The position numbers and the translations under genes were made by a program. This document shows positions 7,638 to 16,132 of a stretch of DNA of 64,000 nt, piece by piece (position 1 is the stretch's first letter; the number at the start of each line of letters is the position of its first letter). This stretch comes from Polynucleobacter sp. MWH-UH19D (GTDB taxonomy: Bacteria; Pseudomonadota; Gammaproteobacteria; Burkholderiales; Burkholderiaceae): assembly GCF_040409795.1 (NCBI RefSeq), contig NZ_CP099571.1:558001-622000 (forward strand). Direction: 5' to 3'. The notes under the pieces are model-generated. The model was not told the origin of the DNA. It searched no databases and saw only the letters and a program-made list of their open reading frames with translations.

Positions 7638-8528
7638 ATGGCTTTATTTAATTTAGGATCAGCCACTCCTCAGCATATGGCGCAAGCAATCTTTGATGAG
7701 GCGGTTTTCAAGTTCTACCGGCTGCGTCATCAGTATGAAGATTTTCAAAGTTTTTGGCATGCAAAAACGACCGGTGCTAATGGTGCAGAGGTTCGACTAG
7801 TCGATACTCTATTGGCCAATGCAAGCAAATATCCCAAAGATGAGGCGTTAAGAGCGCAACTATCTGAAGCCTGTCTAGAAATCGAGAAGTATTGGAATAA
7901 AAAATTTGGCAGTAGCCCTGAGTCGCTTTCTATTTTCGGCAGCATCTATTCTCAAGCTGAAGATGCCTTGGTAAAGCATCAAGCTCAGGCTGAAGATGCA
8001 AAGCAGCCTGAAGCTCAGATCAATACTGGCACTAGGGTTGAATCTTGCATGCGTAATCTCTATAAATATGAGATTCAAATTCAAGCAATCAAGCCGGTGA
8101 GCTTTGATGCCCAAACAAAAATCCACTTTTATTTAGATGGCTTAAATGAGACGCTGAGCTCTAGTTATAAATACAGTGGAAGCGTACTAAAGGTTTTAGA
8201 GCAAGATTCTTATATTCAAAATGAGGATGTCACCTGGGGTCGGTGGACATTGTTTAGAGACTCCACTGGCTACTCAGATGTTTGGATTGTCAGAATTCAG
8301 AATGGCAGAGCGGAGGTATTTAGCGCAGTAGCAAAGCTAAACCAAGATACTTATGAGCTTGATGAGTCAATCAGGGGTATTCATTTTGATACCGAGATAT
8401 TTAAAGCGATTGATAAAACACAGGTAACCGCGTTTGATAATTCAGAATTTAATTTAAGTCCCCCAACTTATTTCCAGATGTTGGCGATGCTCAATGCCAC
8501 GGGGGAGAAAGTCTTTGAAGGCCGCTAA
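7638..8528 (+). CDS. hypothetical cytosolic protein
   Basis: A 296-residue protein without signal peptide or membrane helix. The N-terminal half (to about 130) is helical and charged; the C-terminal half looks beta-rich with several aromatic motifs (TWGRWTLFRDSTGYSDVW). I do not recognise a family. It sits between two bactofilin genes, 48 bases after the first, so it may be a bactofilin partner; that is inference from position only. Confidence 0.6.
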   Translation: MALFNLGSATPQHMAQAIFDEAVFKFYRLRHQYEDFQSFWHAKTTGANGAEVRLVDTLLANASKYPKDEALRAQLSEACLEIEKYWNKKFGSSPESLSIFGSIYSQAEDALVKHQAQAEDAKQPEAQINTGTRVESCMRNLYKYEIQIQAIKPVSFDAQTKIHFYLDGLNETLSSSYKYSGSVLKVLEQDSYIQNEDVTWGRWTLFRDSTGYSDVWIVRIQNGRAEVFSAVAKLNQDTYELDESIRGIHFDTEIFKAIDKTQVTAFDNSEFNLSPPTYFQMLAMLNATGEKVFEGR

Positions 8529-8585
8529 GAATTTAGCAACCATCAAAGTCTTTATATTCGGATATTTTTAGACTTCTATTCAGTA

Positions 8586-8978
8586 TTACTCGTTGTTTGA
8601 GTAATCAGAGCTTGATCCATAAGATGGAGTCGATGAATAAGAAGAGTGGCTAGACTCAATCACACGGAGTTCGCCGCTCAACTTTGCGCCTTTTTCAACA
8701 CTCATTTCAGCGTATTGAGTTAATCCAGTAATTTTTGCGCTAGATTTAATATTGAGATGGTTCGTAACATGTAAGCCCTGGGTTACTTCACCACGAATTT
8801 CCACAACTTCGGCATTAATTCTGCCGTTCACAATGCCAGTGGCATCTACCAACACTTCTTTAGTATTGAGCTCGCCTTCAACCAGACCTGCCACTACTGC
8901 CATTTCTGGAACTTCAAAGGTGCCTTTAACAACGACGCCTTCACCTACAAAAAGTGAGCCTTTTGGATTGTTGTCCAT
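8586..8978 (-). CDS. bactofilin B
   Basis: A 130-residue bactofilin on the minus strand with beta-helix repeats at about residues 10-105 (for example VVKGTFEVPEMAVVAGLVEGEL) and a Ser/Tyr-rich tail (SSHSSYSSTPSYGSSSDY). A good ribosome site (aggaaaataaac-ATG) fixes the start at 8978. It is convergent with the hypothetical gene before it. Tail composition differs from the other two bactofilins here, suggesting different partners. Confidence 0.85.
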   Translation of the reverse strand: MDNNPKGSLFVGEGVVVKGTFEVPEMAVVAGLVEGELNTKEVLVDATGIVNGRINAEVVEIRGEVTQGLHVTNHLNIKSSAKITGLTQYAEMSVEKGAKLSGELRVIESSHSSYSSTPSYGSSSDYSNNE

Positions 8979-9076
8979 GTTTATTTTCCTAATATGTTGG
9001 TTTTGATCAAATCATATCGCATTAAAGTGCGACCCTATTGATATTTTCGAAAGAATTAATGCACAAATATAGTGCA

Positions 9077-9445
9077 TTAATTGTCGGTGTTTTGTGGTTT
9101 GGTTTTGGTTGGGGTTGGCGTAGCTAGCTCGGAAAACTGATCTTTTAGTTTGCTAAGAGAGCTGATTTTTGACTCTATAAGGGGTAATTGGCGCTGGAGG
9201 GTTTGCAATTTCTCGCGATAAGTGGCTTCAATTTCGTCTAATTCCTTGCGGGTAATGACGCCTCCCATCTCTTTGGTCATCTCAGGGCTAAACCGAATCG
9301 CCACCCTAAAGCCTAAAAAATGGATGCCAATGCCGATGAGAATAAAGACGCTAAAAGACAAAATAGCTAGCTTAATCATGGTTCTACCCGTGATTTTGAT
9401 TTGCTTCATGGTTGAAGTTGATCCTGAGATCCAAATCAGCTGCAT
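9077..9445 (-). CDS. single-span membrane protein with coiled coil
   Basis: The ORF encodes up to 122 residues: one transmembrane helix (about 24-43), then a coiled-coil stretch (about 65-108, ELDEIEATYREKLQTLQRQL) and a Thr/Pro/Lys-rich end. The start is uncertain; in-frame ATGs at 9409 and 9379 are possible and the last has a gggtag ribosome-like site. The gene lies 98 bases upstream of bactofilin B on the same strand and might be transcribed with it. No family is recognised. Confidence 0.55.
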   Translation of the reverse strand: MQLIWISGSTSTMKQIKITGRTMIKLAILSFSVFILIGIGIHFLGFRVAIRFSPEMTKEMGGVITRKELDEIEATYREKLQTLQRQLPLIESKISSLSKLKDQFSELATPTPTKTKPQNTDN

Positions 9446-9681
9446 CTGATTTTGTCCTTATTGCTTGTTTATATTGCGGTAGACGCAATTTTGGCCATCT
9501 TTAGGCTAAAAGTAAAGTTTGGACACTATTTTGGGCGCTATTTTAGTTAATTAGCGCTTATTTGATGTTAATATTCCGCAAAATATCAATATTAATAAAT
9601 ATTAATTAAAACAAGACACTAAAGAGACAAAGTAGCCCACATAATGTTTGCCAACTCGCTATTTAAAGATTAGATCAGGTT
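9446..9681. other. AT-rich divergent intergenic region
   Basis: This gap between divergent genes holds a 6-base inverted repeat (ATTGCG-gtaga-CGCAAT, 9473-9489) and a strongly AT-rich block around 9560-9612 with repeated atatta units. It must contain promoters for both sides; I cannot place them with confidence. No gene is seen. Confidence 0.4.
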
Positions 9682-10746
9682 ATGTCGCAATCTCGCCTGC
9701 CTGAAATTATTGGCTCTGCGCTAAAAGCTGCTAGAGAAAAGCGAGGCATGGAGCGCGGCGAATTGGCAACGCAATGTTGTCTCTCGAGCAAAATGATTTT
9801 GGAGTTGGAAGAGGGTGGCAATAGCTCTTTCTACAATTTTCAACTTAAATTGTCTTCAGCAAAACGAGTGGGAACCTATTTAGGTTTGTCGCAGGCGGAC
9901 TATCTTGAGCAACCGGTAGAAGTGGCTCCACAAATTCAGCAAGTTACTTCACCCGAAGTGGAAAGTTCGCCAGAAACGCTAGATGCAAATTCTTCCCAAG
10001 AAAATATTTCGGCTAAAGAAGATAGCAAGGAAGAAAGAAAAGAAGAAAGAAAAGAAGATAAAAAGCCCGCTGAAGTAAGCGCACCTAAGCCAGTTGTGGA
10101 TGAGGGCGAGCAGTTAGATGATTTGATTTATCAAAGTACCCATTCAGGAACATCATTGCCCTATGTAGCGATGCGCTCTGCACCACTGAAAAAATTTGGT
10201 CTTGCATTGGGTTTGTTGGTAGTGCTTGGCGCACTCTATGGTGTGGAAAACCAATTTCATGTATCGAGCTCAGTAGTTGCATATATAGATAGCTTTAAGA
10301 CTAAGAAGGCAGAGCAAGAAACTCCTAGCGAGAGCGCAACTCAAGAGCCCCAGCAAGCAGCCGTTGAAGAAAGTGCTCCTGAAAAAACTCAAGCAAAGCC
10401 AGAGCCAGTTGTTGCTGTGGCTGGAGCTGCAACAACACAGACTCAGTGTCCGCCAGTGCGTGATGATCAAGTTCCTATTTATAAATCACCCAATCCATCT
10501 AAGTTAGGTGATGCAGTCAATATTAAAACCTTGGTAAAACAATCGATTTGTGTTGCTGATGGTCAGGGTAGACAAACCTTGGTTGATTTAGAGCCTAATA
10601 CTGCTCATTCCTTTAGAGGAGTGTCACCTTTTGTGGTCTCAGCACAAGATTTGGATAATGTGGAAATGTATTACCAAGGTTGGAGGGTGAGACCCGCCAA
10701 TGCAGGCGTTAAGCAAATCAAATTAGTTGAAGTTGCAATGCAGTGA
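9682..10746 (+). CDS. RodZ-like HTH/transmembrane protein
   Basis: The 354-residue protein has a Cro/C1-type helix-turn-helix of the RodZ kind (about residues 5-75, starting LPEIIGSALKAAREKRGM), an acidic/Lys-rich linker (about 80-165), one transmembrane helix (about 172-188) and a periplasmic region ending in a DUF4115-like beta domain (about 255-354). RodZ connects the cytoskeleton to the wall machinery. The gene lies directly before bactofilin C, which suggests that this RodZ-like protein is the membrane anchor for a bactofilin filament. Canonical RodZ is shorter in its linker and near ispG; that context is absent here. Confidence 0.7.
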   Translation: MSQSRLPEIIGSALKAAREKRGMERGELATQCCLSSKMILELEEGGNSSFYNFQLKLSSAKRVGTYLGLSQADYLEQPVEVAPQIQQVTSPEVESSPETLDANSSQENISAKEDSKEERKEERKEDKKPAEVSAPKPVVDEGEQLDDLIYQSTHSGTSLPYVAMRSAPLKKFGLALGLLVVLGALYGVENQFHVSSSVVAYIDSFKTKKAEQETPSESATQEPQQAAVEESAPEKTQAKPEPVVAVAGAATTQTQCPPVRDDQVPIYKSPNPSKLGDAVNIKTLVKQSICVADGQGRQTLVDLEPNTAHSFRGVSPFVVSAQDLDNVEMYYQGWRVRPANAGVKQIKLVEVAMQ

Positions 10747-10781
10747 TGTAATTTTTCTGAAAGTATTTCGGAGGTAGTGCG

Positions 10782-11249
10782 ATGTTTGAATTCTCAAAAA
10801 AAGGCCCGATGGCCGATACGCAGTTAACTTATCAAACTACCGTTGGTACGGGATCATCTGTTACTGGGAACTTTACGCATCGAGGCAATATGTTGTTGTC
10901 CGGGCATCTAGTTGGTGACATTCATCAAGACGATACTGCGCCAGACGCTGCGAATGGTTTTACTGCTGTGATTGGTAAAACGGGTTTCTTAGAGGGTGAT
11001 ATACATAGCGCCCATGCCATCATCATTGGTCGTATTAATGGTTCCGTACTGGCAAAAGGCAGGGTTGAAGTTTATCCAGGTGCGGTGGTTTGCGGCGATA
11101 TCACCTATTCACAAATTAACGTGCATCCTGATGCTAAGGTAAATGGCAATCTCAAATGTTTACTACCAGATACTTTGAATGCCTCAGCAACCGAGTCTGA
11201 TGATTTAGCTAGTAATGTTGTCTTGATGACAAAGGCTGAAGGCGCTTAA
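10782..11249 (+). CDS. bactofilin C
   Basis: A 155-residue bactofilin with beta-helix repeats (about residues 20-130; for example GRINGSVLAKGRVEVYPGAV). An insertion after GHLVGDIHQDD distinguishes it from bactofilin A, which it otherwise resembles near the end of the helix (DITYSQINVHPDAKVNG against DITYGQLGIEHGAKLNG), so the two look like paralogues. It follows the RodZ-like gene by 35 bases with a good ribosome site (cggaggtagtgcg). Confidence 0.87.
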   Translation: MFEFSKKGPMADTQLTYQTTVGTGSSVTGNFTHRGNMLLSGHLVGDIHQDDTAPDAANGFTAVIGKTGFLEGDIHSAHAIIIGRINGSVLAKGRVEVYPGAVVCGDITYSQINVHPDAKVNGNLKCLLPDTLNASATESDDLASNVVLMTKAEGA

Positions 11250-11265
11250 GTTTGGAAGCATTGAG

Positions 11266-11703
11266 ATGACGCAGATCCCCGAGAATCAGATTCACCATCT
11301 CAAAGAGTCGCTAGAAGAGAACTCATTCAAAAAGAAAGTTCCTTGGATTCTACTAATGGGTTTTTTGTTGCTGGTGGCTGCGGGCGGATTAACCTACACC
11401 TACCACTATCGAGATCTTCCTAAGTGTCAAGATGAAGCGGTGCAAATACTGCTCAATCAAAACATCAGAAGTAATGAAACCTTGATTCAGAACTCCAGAA
11501 CCTTAGCTTTTGAGGGTATTAAGGAAATTGCCCATGACAATGCTCAGCGCTCATGTAGAGCAAATTTGATTACCAGCCAGGGCAATTATTCTGTTGCCTA
11601 CCTAGTGCAGAACGACTTAATCGAGAAAAATTGGTTAAGTAAGTTTTTAGGTAAGGTTGAGTACTCTATTGCAGTAGAAAAAATAGAGCGTACTCAGCAA
11701 TAA
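11266..11703 (+). CDS. single-span membrane protein, unknown
   Basis: A 145-residue protein with one transmembrane helix (about 26-46) and an exported C-terminal domain of about 100 residues containing two cysteines. It lies 16 bases after bactofilin C on the same strand, so it is probably co-transcribed and may be an accessory of the bactofilin/RodZ-like set. No family is recognised. Confidence 0.6.
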   Translation: MTQIPENQIHHLKESLEENSFKKKVPWILLMGFLLLVAAGGLTYTYHYRDLPKCQDEAVQILLNQNIRSNETLIQNSRTLAFEGIKEIAHDNAQRSCRANLITSQGNYSVAYLVQNDLIEKNWLSKFLGKVEYSIAVEKIERTQQ

Positions 11704-11718
11704 ATCGTGCGGAAAAAA

Positions 11719-11991
11719 CTACAGCAAGAATTTGCCAATAATGTAGAGCATCATGGTTGATACCACTACGTAAATCGCAGCCTTGCCTAATGCTCTTTCA
11801 ACACCTTTTTGTACGATCTTGTTTTGAATATTTTCATCAGCAACGATATTTTTGATATTCCAAAGATCTTTTCTGATGGTATTTAAGCTCTCCTCAGATT
11901 TGCGTTCTCTGGCCTGAATCAATTCGCTCATTTCAGCCAAGCGAGAGTTAATCGCTTTGAGTTCTGCAATTGCGTCGTCTAGATTGCCCAT
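11719..11991 (-). CDS. small coiled-coil, tail-anchored membrane protein
   Basis: A 90-residue protein: coiled coil at about 3-50 (DDAIAELKAINSRLAEMSEL), then a C-terminal transmembrane helix (about 70-88). A ribosome site (ggagtacac-ATG) fixes the start at 11991. It is convergent with the previous gene. The tail-anchored layout is typical of membrane-tethering adaptors; function unknown. Confidence 0.6.
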   Translation of the reverse strand: MGNLDDAIAELKAINSRLAEMSELIQARERKSEESLNTIRKDLWNIKNIVADENIQNKIVQKGVERALGKAAIYVVVSTMMLYIIGKFLL

Positions 11992-12257
11992 GTGTACTCC
12001 AAATCGGGGGTGAGGCTATATATTGTCATTCTTGTTGTTAGTGAGGTTTTGAGAGTTACAGGAATTATGGCAAATTTCAGAAGCTCACCCTACATTTTTT
12101 ATTAATTTGGCAAAAACGTTACAAATGAGCCAACTTTTAGTTTGGAATTGGGCGGTATTCAATTAATTTGCTTTATAGTGGTGTTAAACAAAATCATGCC
12201 TAATTACAGGGCGTGAATACCCAATAAATCTAACTACAGCATGGATGTCAAAAGCCG
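11992..12257. other. divergent intergenic region, no gene seen
   Basis: AT-rich spacer between divergent genes. It contains only very short ORFs. Promoter-like stretches (for example ttgctttatagtgg near 12170) are present but not strong enough to call. Confidence 0.35.
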
Positions 12258-12803
12258 ATGATAGTGGCTCAAGTTAAAGCTTTAGCTAAATTCCTTTTGA
12301 AGGGGATTGCCCTGTTATTGGCTTTGCTGATTTTGCTCTATGCCGGATTTAAACTTTGGGAATATCAAACGATTGAGAGTAAGCGAGCAGAAAATGTTGC
12401 TCAGCAAAAGCGACTAAAAAATCAGTTTGAAGATCTCGCTAGGGATCAAGCCTCTTATATTCCCTTGATGGTTGGTACTTCCTCATTAGATTATGTGCAA
12501 CGCGGTAATGGGGAATTCATTTTTTCTTATTTGCTGGGCTCTAACTACAAGCTGTATCAAGAGCTCATGGAAGATAGCGGTCAAATCATTTATGTGGGTA
12601 AGCAAATCCTCGGCTCTGGTTGCAAAAAGCAAGGGTGCGGTGATGGAGAGGCCGCGTTTGTGATTGATCCCGAAAGCAGTAAGTATTACGCTGCCATTAG
12701 CCAAGACGGCAAGGTCGAGTATTACGGCATCGAAGATGGTGCGCCAGCCCCAGTAGCGTTTCAAAAATGGCATGGTAGCCAGGTTTCAGAGGGGGCGAAA
12801 TAA
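12258..12803 (+). CDS. membrane-anchored protein with CxxxxC motif, weakly Ivy-like
   Basis: A 181-residue protein with an N-terminal transmembrane helix (about 13-32), a helical region and a periplasmic beta domain. The pattern GSGCKKQGCGDGEAAF with two cysteines four residues apart recalls the CKPHDC loop of Ivy-type lysozyme inhibitors, followed by a similar strand layout. The match is weak and the His is missing, so it is not assigned. The stop overlaps the start of the next gene by one base (TAATG). Confidence 0.5.
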   Translation: MIVAQVKALAKFLLKGIALLLALLILLYAGFKLWEYQTIESKRAENVAQQKRLKNQFEDLARDQASYIPLMVGTSSLDYVQRGNGEFIFSYLLGSNYKLYQELMEDSGQIIYVGKQILGSGCKKQGCGDGEAAFVIDPESSKYYAAISQDGKVEYYGIEDGAPAPVAFQKWHGSQVSEGAK

Positions 12804-13294
12804 TGCTGCTCACAAAACCTGCATTCTTAAATCAATATTGTTTGGGTGTGCTATTGGCGCTATTTGTCGCTCATGGGGCGTCCGCTAAATCGGATCATAA
12901 CGAACCCACTCCAGCAAAAGCGGGCGCACAAAAAGGCGCTCATAAATTGAGTAATGATAAAGACATTGTGTTGCGAAAGAATGCGCAATCTACCTTATAT
13001 CTTTTATCTGGCTGGGGTAAGGCTGAGGGGCCATTTGTTTGGTACACGGTTTCGGCGCATTTTAACGCTGAGCAACTATCGCCAAACGGAAAGCCATTCA
13101 ACCTATTTAGCTTGAGTGGTGCTCTAGATTGCAAGGAGAATCATTTCTTCTTCTATCGCACCTCCTATATGTACTTTGATGCTAAGACTAAATCTTTGAA
13201 TGAGGTCTTTTTCAAAAAAGCCAAATCTGATGTGATTCCGATTAGTCCTGACACCATAGAGTCAAGCGTTAAAGCCATCATTTGCAACGAATGA
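12803..13294 (+). CDS. exported protein, surface-adhesin-E-like
   Basis: A 163-residue protein with a signal peptide (hydrophobic to about residue 28, cut near GASA-K). The mature half has the layout of the surface-adhesin protein E family: a central LSGALDCKENHFFFYR block (Ser, then a conserved Cys followed by Arg/Tyr), then PISPDT and a terminal Cys (IICNE). The assignment is tentative. It is translationally coupled to the preceding membrane protein and followed by a diguanylate cyclase gene. Confidence 0.5.
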   Translation: MLLTKPAFLNQYCLGVLLALFVAHGASAKSDHNEPTPAKAGAQKGAHKLSNDKDIVLRKNAQSTLYLLSGWGKAEGPFVWYTVSAHFNAEQLSPNGKPFNLFSLSGALDCKENHFFFYRTSYMYFDAKTKSLNEVFFKKAKSDVIPISPDTIESSVKAIICNE

Positions 13295-13315
13295 TGGCTG
13301 TCTGATTGGTGTGCA

Positions 13316-13990
13316 GTGTTAAAGCAATTTCAGAATCTTTTTGAGCAGTTACAAAAGCTTGCTCAACAATCCGCGCAAGATGGTATTGCTCTAGAGGTAG
13401 ATCAAAATCGACAATTAACTCCGTTGCAGCGACATATTTTGCGAGAGCTCTTGGAAGACCAGCCGTCGCAATCCCAAATAGCGCGCGATGAGTTAACAGG
13501 CTTGCTGGTTCGCTCGAGCTTGCTGGAGCGATTGGAGCAAGCCTTGGCTAGCCAAAATGGTCGAGATTCAATTTTGGCAGTGTGTTTTATTGATCTGGAT
13601 GGATTTAAACAAATTAATGATCAGCACGGACATGCCATTGGTGATCAGGCATTAAGTCTAGTAGGTCAGTGCTTACAAAACTCCATTCGCTCAGATGATT
13701 TGTTGTGTCGCTGGGGAGGTGATGAGTTTGTAGTGGTTTTGCAAAACATCGATCGCGAAAAATCCGTTGAGCATTTGGCTGATCGTTTGCTGAGCGCGAT
13801 TTCTCAGCCACTCAGATTAAGTGCAGATGAGCCACTCACTTTATTTTTGGGCGCTAGTATTGGCGTATCAGTGATTAAGCCTGCTATCTCTTTGGGTAAG
13901 GTAAGTGCACTTGCATTGATTGAAAATGCAGATCAGGCAATGTACAAAGCGAAAAGAGCCGGTAAAAATCGGATTGAGATTGCGATCTAG
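13316..13990 (+). CDS. diguanylate cyclase (GGDEF domain)
   Basis: Makes c-di-GMP from two GTP. The 224-residue protein begins at GTG 13316 and consists of a short helical N-terminus and one GGDEF domain: DELTGL (58-63), the metal-binding FIDLDGFKQIN (91-101), the intact active site GGDEF (134-138) and the terminal YKAKRAGKNRI. The inhibitory I-site RxxD (Arg125, Asp128) is present five residues before GGDEF, so product inhibition is expected. There is no sensory domain. A PilZ protein 2.6 kb downstream is a possible receptor. Confidence 0.92.
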   Translation: MLKQFQNLFEQLQKLAQQSAQDGIALEVDQNRQLTPLQRHILRELLEDQPSQSQIARDELTGLLVRSSLLERLEQALASQNGRDSILAVCFIDLDGFKQINDQHGHAIGDQALSLVGQCLQNSIRSDDLLCRWGGDEFVVVLQNIDREKSVEHLADRLLSAISQPLRLSADEPLTLFLGASIGVSVIKPAISLGKVSALALIENADQAMYKAKRAGKNRIEIAI

Positions 13991-14068
13991 TTGCAATCTG
14001 CATAATCCAATCTAAGCAAGGCGTGATTGGCAGAGCGATTGGCGGGGTGGGCAGAAGAATGATGAAAG

Positions 14069-15454
14069 CTACTGTTTGCGCAGATGAACTGGTGGAATGC
14101 GCAAGATATCTCGGTACTTAGCTACCGTTCGGCGCGCAATGATATAGCCTTGCTCACTTAATAGTTGCGCAATCTGGGTATCTGAGATGGGCTTGCTGGC
14201 AGATTCTTCCTCGACAATTTTTTTAATTAATGCCTGTATTGCTGTCGATGAAATGCCACCGCCTTTTTCTGTGCTCACTTGACTGCTGAAAAAGTATTTG
14301 AATTCAAAAATTCCTAAAGGGCAGGCCAAATACTTTTGGGTGGTCACCCGTGAAATAGTCGATTCATGCATTTCTAACTCTTCGGCAATTTCACGTAGAA
14401 CAAGTGGTTTCATACCGATTGCACCCATTGAGAAAAATTGCTGCTGTCTCTCTACAATCGCTTGCGCCACTCTTTGAATTGTTTCTTCGCGTTGCGCAAT
14501 ATTTTTTACTAACCAACTGGCTTCGAGCATCTTTTGTTTGAGAGCGCCATCAATTTTCTTTTGACCATTCTCTTTCAAAATTCTGGCGTACTCGTTATTT
14601 AAAGTGAGGCGAGGTTTTGCATTCGGATTTGATTCCACAACCCAACGCTTGTTTTTCAGTTTGACCACAACGTCGGGCAAAATCCATTGATCGTTCTCAC
14701 GCTCAAATTGAGAGCCTGGGTTGTGTTGCAATGTTCGAATGAGTTCGACGGCTTTGAGTACCTCTGCTTCTGATTTACCGCTCGCCTGCTTGATTTTTTG
14801 CCAGTCCTTAGAGCCCACCTTTGATAAATGGGTCGTCACAATTTCTTTTGCCAACTCCCATGGGGCGCAATCGACTTTGGCAGTTTCTAGAATGCGATCA
14901 ATTTGCAGAGAAAGGCATTCTGCAAGATCGCGTGCACCGATTCCGGGTGGATCGAGTGTTTGCAGTTTGGCTAGCGCTTTTTCAATGTGCTGTAGCGAGG
15001 TTTTTTCAGCCAATTGGCTTGCAAGATCGGTATGAATGGCCTCAAGGTCTTCAGGTAGGTAGCCGCGATCATCAAGACAACCAGCCATGTACGCAATTAA
15101 GGATTGCTCTTCAGGATTGATATTGAGAAGATGAATTTGTTCATCCAAATACTCTAGTAGGGTTTGCTTATGCGCAACCCGCTCATAGCGCTCGCCCCAA
15201 TCTTCATCGTCATCCTGGGAAGCTTGGCTAGGCCCCCAAGACTGTTGAATCACCTCAACCCGCTCATTCGATTGAGAGAGGTTGGATTCAATTTCGGGGT
15301 TAGGCTCAAATTCTAGAAGTGGGTTTTCTTCAGCCGCTTTAGCCAGTTCCTGTTCCAGCTCAGAGTTAGAGAGCTGCAAAAGCTTGATGGATTGCTGTAA
15401 TTGCGGGGTAAGGCTAACCGTCTGGCTGACTCGGGTATTGAGTGAGATAGCCAT
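14069..15454 (-). CDS. rpoN: RNA polymerase sigma-54 factor
   Basis: RpoN directs polymerase to -24/-12 promoters and needs an AAA+ activator. The 461-residue protein shows the Gln/Leu-rich region I (SLTPQLQQSIKLLQLS), an acidic region II, the core-binding region, the helix-turn-helix (HESTISRVTTQKY) and the RpoN box ARRTVAKYR near residues 440-448. It is unlinked to the usual lptB and hpf genes. With the FlrC-type activator at 56.7-58.2 kb it probably drives middle flagellar genes; a -24/-12 promoter lies before fliD. Confidence 0.97.
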   Translation of the reverse strand: MAISLNTRVSQTVSLTPQLQQSIKLLQLSNSELEQELAKAAEENPLLEFEPNPEIESNLSQSNERVEVIQQSWGPSQASQDDDEDWGERYERVAHKQTLLEYLDEQIHLLNINPEEQSLIAYMAGCLDDRGYLPEDLEAIHTDLASQLAEKTSLQHIEKALAKLQTLDPPGIGARDLAECLSLQIDRILETAKVDCAPWELAKEIVTTHLSKVGSKDWQKIKQASGKSEAEVLKAVELIRTLQHNPGSQFERENDQWILPDVVVKLKNKRWVVESNPNAKPRLTLNNEYARILKENGQKKIDGALKQKMLEASWLVKNIAQREETIQRVAQAIVERQQQFFSMGAIGMKPLVLREIAEELEMHESTISRVTTQKYLACPLGIFEFKYFFSSQVSTEKGGGISSTAIQALIKKIVEEESASKPISDTQIAQLLSEQGYIIARRTVAKYRDILRIPPVHLRKQ

Positions 15455-15803
15455 AACTTATAGAGCGCTCAAGAGGGTGAGGAAAAAGCAGTAGTTCACA
15501 GAATGAGTGTAATTGCCAAAGTACTGTAAAAACCCCTAAGTGGGAACGGCAAAACAAGGCGCTGGATCGCAACAATGTTGCCGTAGTCTTTGTCGTCGTA
15601 ACTTTTAGGTTTGGGTATCTCCATGTTTTTCTTGTTTTATTGAAAAGAGAAGTATTCATCATATAAATAAAATCTATATAAATCAATGATATAGATAAAT
15701 ATTGATGCCAAATTCCCCTTGGGAATGTATAAAATAGGTAATCAATCGGCGAGATTTGTCCGTTTACAGTTACCCTGTCACTGAAAAAGAGGGATTTCAC
15801 ATT
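15455..15803. other. rpoN upstream region
   Basis: About 350 bases between divergent rpoN and a small ORF. It carries an AT-rich block (15650-15710), an inverted repeat ATTCCC-CTT-GGGAAT around 15711-15725 and a tataaaat -10-like element just after it, pointing toward the small gene. A long minus-strand ORF overlaps this region and rpoN but has no supporting features. No other gene is seen. Confidence 0.4.
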
Positions 15804-15998
15804 ATGGAATATCCTGTTATTACTGAGCATCGAATCCGAGGTGAGCGTTTCTACACCATCGAAAAAAGCAACAAAATTGCTTTTTATACAACCAATATTG
15901 CTGCCGCTCGTTATTGGGTAAAGCATGTGGTTGATGGCGAGAATGTCGCAATTCCCCAAGCTGATTCCATCGCCAACGAAGTCCAAACCTCTTCATAG
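15804..15998 (+). CDS. small hypothetical protein (64 aa)
   Basis: Starts at ATG 15804, nine bases after a gaggga ribosome site, and encodes 64 residues beginning MEYPVITEHRIRGERFY. It has mixed alpha/beta character, no signal peptide and no recognised domain. A hairpin follows. Strong ribosome site and a promoter-like element upstream support expression. Confidence 0.6.
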   Translation: MEYPVITEHRIRGERFYTIEKSNKIAFYTTNIAAARYWVKHVVDGENVAIPQADSIANEVQTSS

Positions 15999-16008
15999 AC
16001 TCCCGTTA

Positions 16009-16035
16009 CAAGACCTCGAATTTTGTAAGGTCTTG
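16009..16035 (+). terminator. stem-loop after the 64-aa gene
   Basis: CAAGACCT (16009-16016) pairs perfectly with AGGTCTTG (16028-16035) around an 11-base loop. The following bases are only moderately T-rich, so termination is plausible but not certain. Confidence 0.45.
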
Positions 16036-16132
16036 GTAGGCTTTAATCTGGGCTTTTAACGCCCCTCAAATCAGAGGGTTGCGAAGATTTTAAGCAGCGT
16101 TTAGAGGGCTATAAACGCAGGATATCCGTATA

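Noticed and set aside
9513-9520. Exact sigma-28 -35 sequence TAAAGTTT before the RodZ-like gene
   Set aside because: No -10 element resembling GCCGATAA follows at the right distance.
15414-15986. 190-codon minus-strand ORF upstream of rpoN
   Set aside because: It overlaps the rpoN start and the small gene with a good ribosome site, and its sequence shows no domain or usable start.
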